NCBI RefSeq assembly: GCF_040451425.1
Contig: NZ_CP144374.1
Location: 1,404,501 to 1,468,500, forward strand
Reading direction: 5' to 3'
DNA: 64,000 nt
DNA from: Thermodesulfovibrio sp. 3462-1
GTDB taxonomy: Bacteria > Nitrospirota > Thermodesulfovibrionia > Thermodesulfovibrionales > Thermodesulfovibrionaceae
This document shows, in pieces, positions 9,235-18,368 of the stretch. Positions within the stretch are counted from its first letter, which is position 1. Each line of letters opens with the position of its first letter. Made by a program: the position numbers and the translations under genes. The notes beneath the pieces are model-generated. The model saw nothing but the letters and a program-made list of their open reading frames with translations, was not told where the DNA came from and ran no database searches.

Positions 9235-9260
9235 GTTTTTAACAAATTTTGTTTAAAAAC
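9235..9260. terminator. Possible bidirectional terminator
   Basis: An AT-rich near-palindrome (GTTTTTAACAAA, then TTTTGTTTAAAAAC) lies between two convergent genes ending at 9175 and 9268. T and A runs at its ends could serve either strand. The stem is weak, with one unpaired base. Confidence 0.35.
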
Positions 9261-9267
9261 TAAAAAC

Positions 9268-9513
9268 CTAATAAATTTCAATAAATTTTTTTCTTATGAC
9301 CTCTCTGATTCTTTCATCAGAGGGGTCTGGTTCAGACAAAAACAACTCAATTAATCTTACGGAATTATTCGACAGGCAGTTTGGACATCTGTCCTGCATA
9401 TGAATTGTAAAGCAGTCCATACAAAAACGAGCTAATCTTAACGGTATAAGACATTTTCCAAATTTTTGTTTAATTGTGCTTTTTTCTTCAATTTCATAAA
9501 TCTTAGTTTCCAT
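9268..9513 (-). CDS. Small hypothetical protein with two CxxC motifs
   Basis: This is an 81-residue protein from the ATG at 9513. It has cysteines in FCMDC and CPNC arrangements, so it probably folds around one zinc. The N-terminal third is basic and hydrophobic, and the C-terminal third is charged (DPSDERIREVIRKKF). I do not recognise a named family. It stands alone on the minus strand between a + strand oxidoreductase and two tRNA genes. Codon use is like its neighbours, which supports a real gene. Confidence 0.55.
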   Translation of the reverse strand: METKIYEIEEKSTIKQKFGKCLIPLRLARFCMDCFTIHMQDRCPNCLSNNSVRLIELFLSEPDPSDERIREVIRKKFIEIY

Positions 9514-9572
9514 GGAAGTATTATAGAAGATATTGCAATAAATCAATTAAAATTTTTAAAATATATTAGTTT

Positions 9573-9646
9573 GCGCCTGTAGCTCAGTCGGATAGAGCAA
9601 CTGCCTTCTAAGCAGTGGGCCGGGGGTTCGAATCCCTCCAGGCGCG
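9573..9646 (+). tRNA. tRNA-Arg (TCT)
   Basis: A full cloverleaf is visible: acceptor GCGCCTG at 9573-9579 pairs with CAGGCGC at 9639-9645, the anticodon loop reads CTTCTAA (anticodon TCT), and the T arm has GGGTTCGAATCCC. The discriminator is G and no CCA is encoded. It is three nt from the next tRNA. Confidence 0.96.
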
Positions 9647-9648
9647 TT

Positions 9649-9725
9649 GGCGGATGTAGCTCAATGGTTAGAGCACTGGACTGTGGCTCCAGGTGCTGCG
9701 GGTTCGAGTCCCGTCATCCGCCCCA
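9649..9725 (+). tRNA. tRNA-His (GTG)
   Basis: The acceptor GCGGATG (9650-9656) pairs with CATCCGC (9715-9721). The extra G at 9649 pairs with C at 9722, the G-1:C73 pair diagnostic of tRNA-His. The anticodon loop contains GTG. CCA is encoded at 9723-9725, unlike the neighbouring tRNA-Arg. Confidence 0.96.
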
Positions 9726-9757
9726 AAAGATTGGTCGGGGCCTGTTATATTTTTATT

Positions 9758-10634
9758 ATGAAAGTTAAAGAATTAATGACCTCTTGTCCTGTCACTTTAA
9801 ATCTTTATAGTAAAATTCAAGATTTATTAAAGATATATTTAAAACACTCAATAGGAAGTGTTGTTGTGGTAGATGAGGACAAAAAACCCATCCAAATTAT
9901 AACTTTAAGAGACTTACCAAAAATATTTTATTCTCAGCCTTCTCCTGAAAATATTTCTGAAACATTGAAAAAACTGAATAAAGATAAAAACTCATTAATA
10001 ACCATATCCTCTGAAAACTCTTTTAATGAAGCTCTATATTTAATGAAACAGTTCAATATAAGTCATTTACCTGTTGTTGATACTAACAAAAAATTGTCAG
10101 GAATTTTAAGCTTGAAAGACATAATAAAAAATTTTCCAGAAGTTATCTGGATAGATCCTCTTACTGGCATTCATAATAGAGCATATCTGGATTTTTTTAA
10201 AAACTAAATTAAAAAGATTAAAAACTCCAACTACTCTTTTAATGATTGATTTAGACAATTTTAAAGATATAAACGATAGTTATGGTCATTTAATTGGGGA
10301 TAATGTTCTAAAGAAAGTTGCTCAAACTTTAAGAAATAATATAAAAACTACTGATGAACTGATAAGATATGGAGGCGAGGAATTCATTGTTATAGCTTAT
10401 AGGTGCGATTTTGTAGAAGGAAAAGCCTTGGGTGAAAGATTGAGAAAAGCTATAGAGAAATTAAAATTTGAAAAAAATCCTGATTTAAAAATTACTGTCA
10501 GCATTGGAGTCTCGCAATATGAACCTAACGAAAAAATTTCAAAAAATATAGAAAAATCAGATAAAGCACTGTACAAAGCTAAAATGCTTGGTAAAAATAG
10601 AGTAGAAGCATACCACTCTCCAGCCTCTTTCTGA
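9758..10634 (+). pseudogene. CBS-pair diguanylate cyclase, frame-disrupted
   Basis: The first frame (ATG 9758 to TAA 10207) encodes two CBS domains and the start of a GGDEF domain (DPLTGIHNRAYLDFF). The rest of the GGDEF domain (LLMIDLDNF, then RYGGEEF) continues in the +1 frame to a stop at 10632-10634. The switch lies at a run of seven T near 10191-10197; one T fewer would restore a single protein of about 291 residues. The active-site GGEEF is intact, and the upstream inhibitory RxxD site is KxxD. It could be a real frameshift, a sequencing indel or a slippage-expressed gene. The 3' end overlaps the opposite-strand DUF488 gene by 78 bp. Confidence 0.75.
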
Positions 10635-11003
10635 AAGTATTTCTGAAATAAATCTTCTATGACAGCGAAAGAAAAGCTTTTCAGCACAGAAAAACACAGA
10701 TAAACTTTTATCTGCAATTTCTTCAAGCTTTTCAATGCCGTTTTTAAACTCTTCAGTGTTCATGTAGGCTTCGTAGCCACCTTTTCTGAATCCACCAAGT
10801 TCTCTGCCAAGATAAATATAGTCAAATCCTTCGTTATTCAAAATCTTAGATAAACTATCTTTACTGAAATGGGGAAACTTCTTTGAGACTGGAAAACTCC
10901 GCACATCAATTACAGTTTTTATCCTGTAAGTTTTTAAAATCTCAATGAATTCCTCAATTGAACGATTGCTTGTGCCAACTGTATAAATAAATTTTTCAGA
11001 CAA
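10557..11003 (-). CDS. DUF488 family protein
   Basis: This 148-residue protein has the DUF488 signature: an N-terminal YTVGTSNRSIEEF segment, IDVRSFPVSKKFPHF, and a C-terminal AEKLFFRCHRRFISEIL that matches the family CHR motif. The biochemical role of DUF488 is unknown; conserved Cys, His and Arg suggest an enzyme or nucleic-acid-linked function. Its start overlaps the end of the nitroreductase gene by 8 bp, so the two form an operon. The C-terminus runs antisense to the disrupted GGDEF gene. Confidence 0.8.
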   Translation of the reverse strand: MSEKFIYTVGTSNRSIEEFIEILKTYRIKTVIDVRSFPVSKKFPHFSKDSLSKILNNEGFDYIYLGRELGGFRKGGYEAYMNTEEFKNGIEKLEEIADKSLSVFFCAEKLFFRCHRRFISEILSERGWRVVCFYSIFTKHFSFVQCFI

Positions 11004-11505
11004 TTTTTATGATGGCTTCATCAAGGGATTTTACTTTTTTAGGTTGTGGGGTATCATCAGGATAGCCTATTCCGATACATGAAATTATCCTTAAATTTTC
11101 AGGAATATTAAGAATTCCTCTTACATAGTTTTCCCTTTCTCTGTTTTCAGGATTGTAAATAGCACCCCAGCAGGCACCCAATCCAAGACTGTGAGCCTCA
11201 AGCAAGAGAGCCATAATAGCACATCCTAGATCTTCAAGCCAGTGATTGCTTTTCTTTTCATCAGCCAATGCTACAATAACATAGGGCGCACCTTCAATAA
11301 ACTTTGTAAAGGGCTGGGCTTTGCTTAATTTTTGAATTGTTTCTCTATCCTTAACGATAATAAAATACCATGGCTGGGAGTTTCTTGCAGAGGGAGCATA
11401 AAGAGCTGCCTCAATGCATTTTTTTATTAACTCTTCTGGCGGAGCATCAGATTTATATTTCCTTATGCTTCTTCTTGATTTTATTATTTCAAAAATGTCG
11501 TTCAT
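10996..11505 (-). CDS. Nitroreductase-family FMN oxidoreductase
   Basis: This is a 169-residue member of the FMN-dependent nitroreductase superfamily. The N-terminal SRRSIRKYKSD is the FMN phosphate-binding signature, followed by APSARNSQPW and the GLGACWGAIY segment. Members reduce nitro groups, quinones or flavins; the substrate cannot be told from sequence. It overlaps DUF488 by 8 bp and is probably the first gene of that pair. The region upstream (11506-11535) is short and holds no clear promoter. Confidence 0.88.
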   Translation of the reverse strand: MNDIFEIIKSRRSIRKYKSDAPPEELIKKCIEAALYAPSARNSQPWYFIIVKDRETIQKLSKAQPFTKFIEGAPYVIVALADEKKSNHWLEDLGCAIMALLLEAHSLGLGACWGAIYNPENRERENYVRGILNIPENLRIISCIGIGYPDDTPQPKKVKSLDEAIIKIV

Positions 11506-11535
11506 AAAAATATTATATCACAGTTCATCAATAGT

Positions 11536-12750
11536 TCAATTTTTATTAAACAGACTCTTTAAACTGATAATTAATAAAATTCCTGGAATTGCTACAAGGA
11601 AGGTCAAAAAATAAAAGGCTGGCCAGCCAGTGTTTTCAACAATAAAACCTGCTGTAGGACTTATAATCACTCTTCCAAAAGATGCCAGTGATGAAAGAAG
11701 TGCATACTGTGTTGCAGCAAAACTACGGTTGCACAAGCCCATTAGAAGTGCTAAAAATGCTGTTGTTCCCATCCCACCTGTGAAATTTTCAATCACTACT
11801 GTAAGAACAAACAATACAAAGTTTTTGCCTGCTAATGCCAGAGCCATAAACATAAGATTTGATGCTGCCTGAAGCAGTCCAAATGAAATCAATGCTTTGT
11901 AAAGACTTATTTTTCTTAGTAAAAAACCACCAAGTATTGAGCCTGCAATTGCTGAAATAAGACCGCCTATTTTATTAACTGTTCCTACCTCAGTGAGAGA
12001 AAATCCTACCCCTCTTATGAAAAATGCTGTACTTAATGAACTTGCGTAAGCATCGCCAATTTTATACAGAACAATGGATAACAGCAAAATAAAGCTTTTT
12101 TCTCTCTGCAATAAATCCCTTAAAGGTTCAATAAATGACTCTTTCAGGGTAGCTGGTTTTTTTATATCATCTGGTTCATCTGCCCAAAGAGTTGTAATTA
12201 TTCCAAAAATTAACAGTGAACTTATTATTGTCAAAGCAGTCTGCCATCCAATATGGTCTGCAAGTAAAAGGCACCCTCCTCCAGCAACAATTAATGCAAT
12301 TCTATATGCAGTTACTGCAAATGATGCACCGAGGCCTCTGTCCCTGGGGGTAAGGATTTCTGTTCTGTAAGCATCTATTGAGATGTCCTGAGATGCTGAA
12401 AAAAAAGCCACCATTGCTGCCATAAGGCTGAAAACAAGAAGATGCGTCGGAGTAAGGGTAATCATTAAAAACATTCCTAATAAAATCAGTATCTGGCAAA
12501 TAATAATCCAGCCACGTCTTCTTCCAAGCCTTAAAATGCTAAATCTGTCAAATAAGGCAGACCATAAAAACTTAAAACTATATGGAAATGTTAAAATCGT
12601 CAAAATTCCAATTGTTTTTATATCGATTCCCTGAGTGGTAAGCCAAGCTTGAAGTGTTCCACTTACAAGAGGAAAGGGAAGTCCTGAAGCAAATCCAAGA
12701 ACTGTTACAACTGTGAGATCCTTTGAGCGTTTATTCATCAATCCATTCAA
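11536..12750 (-). CDS. ampG: AmpG-type muropeptide permease (MFS)
   Basis: This 404-residue major facilitator has about 12 predicted membrane helices and starts with the AmpG-like GFASGLPFPLVSGTLQAWL. AmpG imports GlcNAc-anhydroMurNAc-peptides from the periplasm for recycling. The gene starts inside the end of nagZ (20-bp overlap), and NagZ acts on exactly this imported substrate, which strongly supports the assignment. An internal ATG at 12738 is an alternative start. No ampC or ampR is visible, so the pair serves wall recycling and not an evident beta-lactamase circuit. Confidence 0.85.
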   Translation of the reverse strand: MNGLMNKRSKDLTVVTVLGFASGLPFPLVSGTLQAWLTTQGIDIKTIGILTILTFPYSFKFLWSALFDRFSILRLGRRRGWIIICQILILLGMFLMITLTPTHLLVFSLMAAMVAFFSASQDISIDAYRTEILTPRDRGLGASFAVTAYRIALIVAGGGCLLLADHIGWQTALTIISSLLIFGIITTLWADEPDDIKKPATLKESFIEPLRDLLQREKSFILLLSIVLYKIGDAYASSLSTAFFIRGVGFSLTEVGTVNKIGGLISAIAGSILGGFLLRKISLYKALISFGLLQAASNLMFMALALAGKNFVLFVLTVVIENFTGGMGTTAFLALLMGLCNRSFAATQYALLSSLASFGRVIISPTAGFIVENTGWPAFYFLTFLVAIPGILLIISLKSLFNKN

Positions 12751-14167
12751 TTTTTACAGGCAGTTTGCCTGTTTTTTTGAATCCTTCATTTAATGCATCA
12801 AGAAAAGCAAGCACAGCAATTTCATGAGAGTCATAAACAGTAAGTATTGCTTTTGCCTTTTTAAAAGGACTTAAAACATAAGGATTCCCAAAAGAAACAA
12901 CAATCGCTTTATTATTTGATATGATTTTTCTGATTATTGTTTTTTGATTTTCACTTAGTAAATATTCCTTTCCTGCTGCTTTGATATTTGTGAATGCCGC
13001 AATTAAAGGTATTGCATTTGATGGTTTATATTCCTTGAGATCATAGGCAGAACCAAAATAATTCTGAAATGCCTTTTTAATTTCCTCATTATAAGCTCCT
13101 GTAAGGTATGGAACGATTTGTCTGGAATTTAAATCATCTATTTCATTTTTTATAACAGTAACTGTTTTTTTAAATGCCCTGTGAATTAAAGAAACGTTTT
13201 CTTGGTTAACAATCGGAAATTTTCTCTTTATCTTTTCTCTTAATTTGCTAATTCTTCTACAGGCTTCTTTTATTCTTATGTCAGTAATCAATCCCTGTTT
13301 ATAAGCTGTTTTTATTTCTTCCATAGCATTGTAGGGATTTTCAGGATGCAGCACTATGTCTGCTCCTGCCATAATAGCAAGGGTATGAGGATTTTCATAT
13401 TCCATTAAAGCTTTCATATTCATTGCATCTGTAACAACTGTACCTTTAAATCCGAGTTTTTGCTTAAGCAATTCATTAATTGTTTTTTCTGAAAGTGATG
13501 CAGGCTTTATGTCAGAAGCAACTATATGTCCAACCATAATTGAAGAAACCCGGGATTTAATTGCTTCTTTAAAGGGTTTTATATGTGTTTCAATGTTATC
13601 TACAATATGCGGCAGACCGAGATGAGAATCTATACGAGTTGCTCCATGACCAGGAAAATGTTTTGCGCATGTTAATAATCCGTGAGATTCAAAAAATTTT
13701 ATAAAAAATCTGCCATATTGGGAAACAACTTCAGGATTATCTGAAAAAGCTCTCGTGCAAATTATTGGATTTTCAGGCTCTGTATTGACATCAAGCACAG
13801 GAACAAGTGCAAGATTTATTCCTACATCCAATGCTTCCTTTATAACAATTGAATACAATGCTTTAAGCTCAGCCATGTCTTTTTTTAAATCAAATCCTGC
13901 TCTGATTCCCATTTGAGAAGGAATCAAGGTTGCATTTTTTATTTGCTGTCCAACACCTCTTTCAATATCAGAGGCAATTATTAATGGCTCTAATGCCATG
14001 CTTTGAAGATGTTGAATGAAATTTTTTATTTCTTCGTAATCCCCTCCAAATACTACAAAACCACCGATTCCATCTTTGACAAGTTTTTCAATGTAATGCC
14101 TGTATCTGAGATAATTTATTTTTTCACCGTCAAGCCTTGCTATGATTAGATTCATTAAATTATTCAT
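12731..14167 (-). CDS. nagZ: Beta-N-acetylhexosaminidase (GH3)
   Basis: NagZ removes GlcNAc from imported muropeptides in the cytoplasm. The GH3 catalytic region shows KHFPGHG followed by the DSHLGLP histidine loop, and VVTDAMNMKAL with the nucleophile Asp. It is 478 residues from the ATG at 14167; an upstream TTG at 14236 would add a 23-residue tail not typical of the family. The C-terminal third (residues about 350-478) resembles the GH3 C-terminal alpha/beta domain found in longer NagZ forms such as Bacillus NagZ. No signal peptide is evident, which suits a cytoplasmic enzyme. Confidence 0.88.
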   Translation of the reverse strand: MNNLMNLIIARLDGEKINYLRYRHYIEKLVKDGIGGFVVFGGDYEEIKNFIQHLQSMALEPLIIASDIERGVGQQIKNATLIPSQMGIRAGFDLKKDMAELKALYSIVIKEALDVGINLALVPVLDVNTEPENPIICTRAFSDNPEVVSQYGRFFIKFFESHGLLTCAKHFPGHGATRIDSHLGLPHIVDNIETHIKPFKEAIKSRVSSIMVGHIVASDIKPASLSEKTINELLKQKLGFKGTVVTDAMNMKALMEYENPHTLAIMAGADIVLHPENPYNAMEEIKTAYKQGLITDIRIKEACRRISKLREKIKRKFPIVNQENVSLIHRAFKKTVTVIKNEIDDLNSRQIVPYLTGAYNEEIKKAFQNYFGSAYDLKEYKPSNAIPLIAAFTNIKAAGKEYLLSENQKTIIRKIISNNKAIVVSFGNPYVLSPFKKAKAILTVYDSHEIAVLAFLDALNEGFKKTGKLPVKIEWIDE

Positions 14168-14260
14168 ACAATTTAAAGGCTCTCTTTGATTTTTTATGCA
14201 CCAAATCAAAAAAGATTGCAAGTTTCTGATTTTCAAAAATTTGCAGGTTTTTGAGCAACC

Positions 14261-15331
14261 TTACTCTCTCTTAACAGGTATTCTTATTATAAATGTGCTG
14301 CCTTTCCCTGGTTCGCTTTCAACTGAAATAAAACCTCTGTAATACTGAACAATTGTCAGTGCAACTGTAAGCCCAAGACCAGGACCATAGACTTTTGATG
14401 TAAAAAAGGGGTCAAAAATTTTCTTGATCAGGTCTTTAGGGATTCCTTTACCTGTATCAGAAATCTTTATCAATATCTCATTGCCAGCCTGTTCAAGGAA
14501 AATCCTTAATAGTCGCTTTTCTGACTTTTCCATTGCTTCTATAGCGTTCTTTATTATATTGCGGAGAACAATCTTTAAATGTTCTTTATCTATATAAACA
14601 TGTGACACATCCCTGAAATCTGTTTCCACTTCAATCATTTTATCCTCTATTTCCCTGCCAAGTTCATCTAAAACCTCTTCTGTGGCAACTTTTGGGTCAA
14701 CATTTTCCACAAAGCCAATTGCTATCATTTTAAGATTCAAGATTTCTTTTAAAAGCCTTTCAAGTCTTTCTGATTCCTGAAGAATTGTCATAAGATAGGG
14801 TTTATTTGGATCCCCCGGTGGAAGACTATCATAAACTTTTCTCGCAAATCCTGCTATGCTAACAATAGGATTTCTAATTTCATGGGAAAGACTGTCAATA
14901 AGTTTTCTTACTGCTTCTGTTCTTTTTTCTTCAATCGCTTTCTGAGAACTCTCTTTTCTGGCAAGTAAAGAACGGATTCTTGCTGATAGCTCCCTGTAAT
15001 CAAATGGCTTTGGAACATAATCATCTGCACCTATGTCAAGTCCTTTTACTTTACTTTCCACATCTGATTTTGCTGTGAGCATAATCACTGGAATAAAGCT
15101 TGTTCTTTCATCAGTTTTAAGACGCTTACAAACCTCATATCCATCCATCTTTGGCATCATAACATCAAGAACTATCAGATCAGGAAAGCTTTCATATACC
15201 TTTTTTAAAGCTTCTTCACCATCATAGGCTTCTTCTGTATTGTAACCTTCTGCCCTTAGTCTCTTTCTCAAAAGTTCTACTGTATCTATATTGTCATCAA
15301 CAATTAAAATAGTTTGCTTCTGCTCGTTCAT
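14261..15331 (-). CDS. Receiver-histidine kinase hybrid
   Basis: This 356-residue protein has an N-terminal receiver domain (phospho-acceptor in VLDVMMPKMDG), a short linker, a HisKA region with the H-box DSLSHEIRNP, and a HATPase domain (NIIKNAIEAM, DTGKGIPKD, GPGLGL). It has no membrane segment. The order REC-HisKA-HATPase suggests it receives phosphate from the upstream hybrid kinase and relays or modulates it. Its start overlaps the stop of the single-domain regulator by 4 bp, making it the fourth gene of the cytochrome/kinase cluster. No DNA-binding output domain is encoded in the cluster. Confidence 0.88.
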   Translation of the reverse strand: MNEQKQTILIVDDNIDTVELLRKRLRAEGYNTEEAYDGEEALKKVYESFPDLIVLDVMMPKMDGYEVCKRLKTDERTSFIPVIMLTAKSDVESKVKGLDIGADDYVPKPFDYRELSARIRSLLARKESSQKAIEEKRTEAVRKLIDSLSHEIRNPIVSIAGFARKVYDSLPPGDPNKPYLMTILQESERLERLLKEILNLKMIAIGFVENVDPKVATEEVLDELGREIEDKMIEVETDFRDVSHVYIDKEHLKIVLRNIIKNAIEAMEKSEKRLLRIFLEQAGNEILIKISDTGKGIPKDLIKKIFDPFFTSKVYGPGLGLTVALTIVQYYRGFISVESEPGKGSTFIIRIPVKRE

Positions 15332-15702
15332 TTTTCCTTCAAGTAAATCTTTATTTGCTCGGGAAACTCTCTAACATTAATAGGTTTTGAAATATAGCCA
15401 TCACATCCAGCCTCCAGTGCTCTTTCCTGATCACCTTTCATTGCATGAGCAGTAAAAGCTATTATTGGAGTGTCTTTAAAGTCTATTCTTGATTTAAGCC
15501 TTCTTGTTACTTCATAACCATCTATCTTTGGAATTGATATGTCCATAAGTATAAGGTCCGGTCTGTATGCTATAGCCTTGGCTAAAGCATCTTCGCCATC
15601 TACTGCCTCAATTATCTCAAAGCCTTGTTTTTTCAAAATCTTTTTTACAAGCTCTCTTGAGTCTTCATTATCGTCAACAACAAGAATTGTTTTCACATTC
15701 AA
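15328..15702 (-). CDS. Single-domain response regulator (CheY-like)
   Basis: This 124-residue protein is one receiver domain: an acidic pair near residue 10 (VDDNED), a phospho-acceptor in LMDISIPKIDG, the switch Thr in FTAHAM and the KP at the end (ISKPIN). The AHAMKGDQERALEAGCDGYISKP stretch is typical of receivers in multistep phosphorelays. It lies between two kinases with 4-bp overlaps on each side, so it is probably a relay protein between them and not a transcription factor. Confidence 0.9.
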   Translation of the reverse strand: MNVKTILVVDDNEDSRELVKKILKKQGFEIIEAVDGEDALAKAIAYRPDLILMDISIPKIDGYEVTRRLKSRIDFKDTPIIAFTAHAMKGDQERALEAGCDGYISKPINVREFPEQIKIYLKEK

Positions 15703-18368
15703 CCTCCTATTTTCTTTAAACTATTCTTCAGTTCTGTTATGAGGTCTTCTTCTGAAAAAAGAGCTTTATTTATTACCTGTTTTATTCTACCATTTAATGC
15801 TTCTTTTTCTTCCTCTGTCAATTCTTTATTCGTAAGCGCAATTACTGGTATTTCTTTCAAATCAGTTGAAGTTTTTATAAAGTCAAGGAAATCAAAGGTA
15901 GATGCTTCAGGGTCTGTGATATTAATTATAAAAAGATCCGGTTTCTGAAATTTAACAACTGTAATAGCTTCTTTACTGTTCTTCACAGATATCACATCAT
16001 AACCAGTTTCCTTAAGAATACCTGTTAAGTCATTTAATGTTTTTTCATCTCTTTCAAGGATAAAAACTTTCTTAATTGGACGATATGTTTCAATGGACTT
16101 TATCTTTCTAAGCAAAGAATGTCCATCAAGAGGTTTTACAAAATAATCTGCTGCTCCAAGACTGAATGCCAGGGTTTTATTGTCAATAATTGAAACAATA
16201 ATTACAGGAATATCTTTTGTTTCTTCATCCTGTTTAAGTTCCTTTAAAACCTGCCAGCCGTCTTTCATTGGCATCATTATGTCAAGAGTTATTGCAACTG
16301 GCTTAATTTCTTTTATCTTATTAACTGCGTCTTCACTGCTGAGAAGTCCTATAACTTTGTAATCCTTTTCAAGATACTTTCTTATTAGATCAATTGCATC
16401 TGGATTGTCATCAATTGCAACCACAACTTTTTCTCTATCAGAAGATATGGATTCTATTACTACAGGCTCTTTATGCAAAACAAGATCACGAACAACTTCA
16501 CAAATTCTACAGGCTTCTACTTTTTCTGGCCATGAAGCTATCTTCATCCCTTTACAATGAGTTCCAAGAACAAGCCAGCAACGCTTTTCAGCAGATCCGT
16601 ATTCAGGACAGTTTACATGTCCACATTGAGTATAATCCCAGCATCTTACAGATTTGCCTTCATAAGAAGGGTCTTGCAAAAAAACTTCCTTCGGAACTTC
16701 AAAATACTGCGCAAGTGCTTCAGCCATTTTTTCTTCAATCACAGGATCTGGTTTGTCAAAAACCTCCTTTTTAAATGGCAAAAGAACATAAAAAGTGCTT
16801 CCCTTCCCAACCTCACTTTCAGCCCAAACCATTCCTTTATGAAGAGCAACAAGTCCTCGAACAATACTTAATCCAAGACCTGTTCCTTCATACTGCCTTG
16901 TTGTGGATACATCAGCCTGGGCAAATTTATCAAAGATTTTGTCAAGATCTTCTTTTTTAATTCCAATTCCTGTATCACTCACAGAAATTTCAACAAACTG
17001 AGGATTTCCTGCTTTATCTAAGCCTCTTTCTGAAATTCTTGCTCTTAATGTTATTTCTCCTTGATGTGTAAATTTTACAGCGTTTGATATTAAATTTATA
17101 AGAATCTGTTTTGCTTTGTCTTCATCAACATAAAGTTTTTCTGCTCCATCTTCTATATTTAATGTAAAACTCAATCCTTTCTTAGCTATAAGTGGTTCAA
17201 AAGTTACCATTATGCTGTCAACCAGTGCTTTCAACTGAACTTCTGCTAGTTTCAATTCAATTTTGCCTGATTCAATTTTTGAAATATCAAGAACATCATT
17301 TATTAATTGAAGAAGATGTCTTGCATTTGCAGCCACTTTTCTTAAAGAAGCTTTTTGATCTTCATTAAGAGGACCATCAACTTCATCAAGAAGTAAATCA
17401 GTATAACCAATTATTGCATTCATTGGAGTTCTCAGTTCATGAGACATATTGGCTATAAATGCAGACTTTAATGTGTCAAGCTCTTTCAATTGTTTGTTTG
17501 CTTTCTGAAGCAATGCAACAAGCTCATCTCTTTCTTCAAGAAGTTTTGCCCTGCGAGTAAGTTCTTTTTCAAGTTCCATCTTTGATTTGGCTACTTCATT
17601 AACCATATAATTAAAGGTTTCACATAAACTGCCTATTTCATCCTTTGGATAATTTATGATAGTTACCATTTCACCTTTTGCAAACTTATGTGTGGCATCA
17701 ATTAATTTATTAAGAGGATTTTTAATCAATTTTTTCACTACTAAATTAATAATAAATACTGCAAAAATAAAGGCAGATATTGTGAGAATTATTGACCTTA
17801 TCATCTGATATCTCACAGTCTTATAGACATCTTCTACATTTGTTTTCATTACCATTGCACCTAAAATTTTTTTTGAAGAGCCATGACAGTGAAAACATTC
17901 AGGAGAGTTTTTTATTGGAAATATTGAAATTAAATTTCTTTTACCCTGAACTTTAAAAACTTTTGAAAAAGTAAGCTCGCTATTTTCATTAAGAAATCTG
18001 TTAATTGCCCTTGAAAAATCTTCATTATCAATTACATGATCAACTCTTTTGTGGATAGTTTTCTTATCAGTAGAAAATGAAATTTGCTTGTTAAAGTCAC
18101 ATAAGTAAACATCTATGTTTGTATGTTTAGTTCCAATTTCTTCAAAATCTCTGTGAATTGTATCACTGTCTCCTACTGTAAGAGGATGTTTCACCGTGGC
18201 AAAAATTGTATCCATCATTTTTTTGTGTCCTGCCTCTGCTATTATTAATCTGTCTGGAAGTCCAAAATAAATTCTAAAAATTATTTCAATCAACATAACT
18301 GTAAATAATAAAGCTACAAAAACAACTAATAATTTATTTCCGATTTTTTTTGTTATAAAATCCAGCAT
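15699..18368 (-). CDS. Hybrid histidine kinase with periplasmic c-type heme motif
   Basis: This 889-residue sensor has two membrane helices (about 14-33 and 188-211) around a periplasmic domain. That domain contains CFHCH at residues 158-162, a CXXCH heme c motif, just before the second helix. A HAMP region, a coiled coil, HisKA (NMSHELRTPMNA) and HATPase follow. Next come a cysteine-rich segment (CWDYTQC to CRIC) and two receiver domains. The first receiver has an intact acceptor (LDIMMP), while the second has Asn in its place (IINITDP) and should be inactive. The start codon overlaps the end of the tetraheme cytochrome gene by one base. The family logic suggests redox or ligand sensing through heme. 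Confidence 0.88.
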   Translation of the reverse strand: MLDFITKKIGNKLLVVFVALLFTVMLIEIIFRIYFGLPDRLIIAEAGHKKMMDTIFATVKHPLTVGDSDTIHRDFEEIGTKHTNIDVYLCDFNKQISFSTDKKTIHKRVDHVIDNEDFSRAINRFLNENSELTFSKVFKVQGKRNLISIFPIKNSPECFHCHGSSKKILGAMVMKTNVEDVYKTVRYQMIRSIILTISAFIFAVFIINLVVKKLIKNPLNKLIDATHKFAKGEMVTIINYPKDEIGSLCETFNYMVNEVAKSKMELEKELTRRAKLLEERDELVALLQKANKQLKELDTLKSAFIANMSHELRTPMNAIIGYTDLLLDEVDGPLNEDQKASLRKVAANARHLLQLINDVLDISKIESGKIELKLAEVQLKALVDSIMVTFEPLIAKKGLSFTLNIEDGAEKLYVDEDKAKQILINLISNAVKFTHQGEITLRARISERGLDKAGNPQFVEISVSDTGIGIKKEDLDKIFDKFAQADVSTTRQYEGTGLGLSIVRGLVALHKGMVWAESEVGKGSTFYVLLPFKKEVFDKPDPVIEEKMAEALAQYFEVPKEVFLQDPSYEGKSVRCWDYTQCGHVNCPEYGSAEKRCWLVLGTHCKGMKIASWPEKVEACRICEVVRDLVLHKEPVVIESISSDREKVVVAIDDNPDAIDLIRKYLEKDYKVIGLLSSEDAVNKIKEIKPVAITLDIMMPMKDGWQVLKELKQDEETKDIPVIIVSIIDNKTLAFSLGAADYFVKPLDGHSLLRKIKSIETYRPIKKVFILERDEKTLNDLTGILKETGYDVISVKNSKEAITVVKFQKPDLFIINITDPEASTFDFLDFIKTSTDLKEIPVIALTNKELTEEEKEALNGRIKQVINKALFSEEDLITELKNSLKKIGG

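Noticed and set aside
9191-10207. Programmed -1 frameshift at the T7/A run in the CBS-GGDEF gene
   Set aside because: Joining the two halves needs a +1 (or -2) change, not the -1 shift of classical slippery sites, so an indel or decay is more likely.
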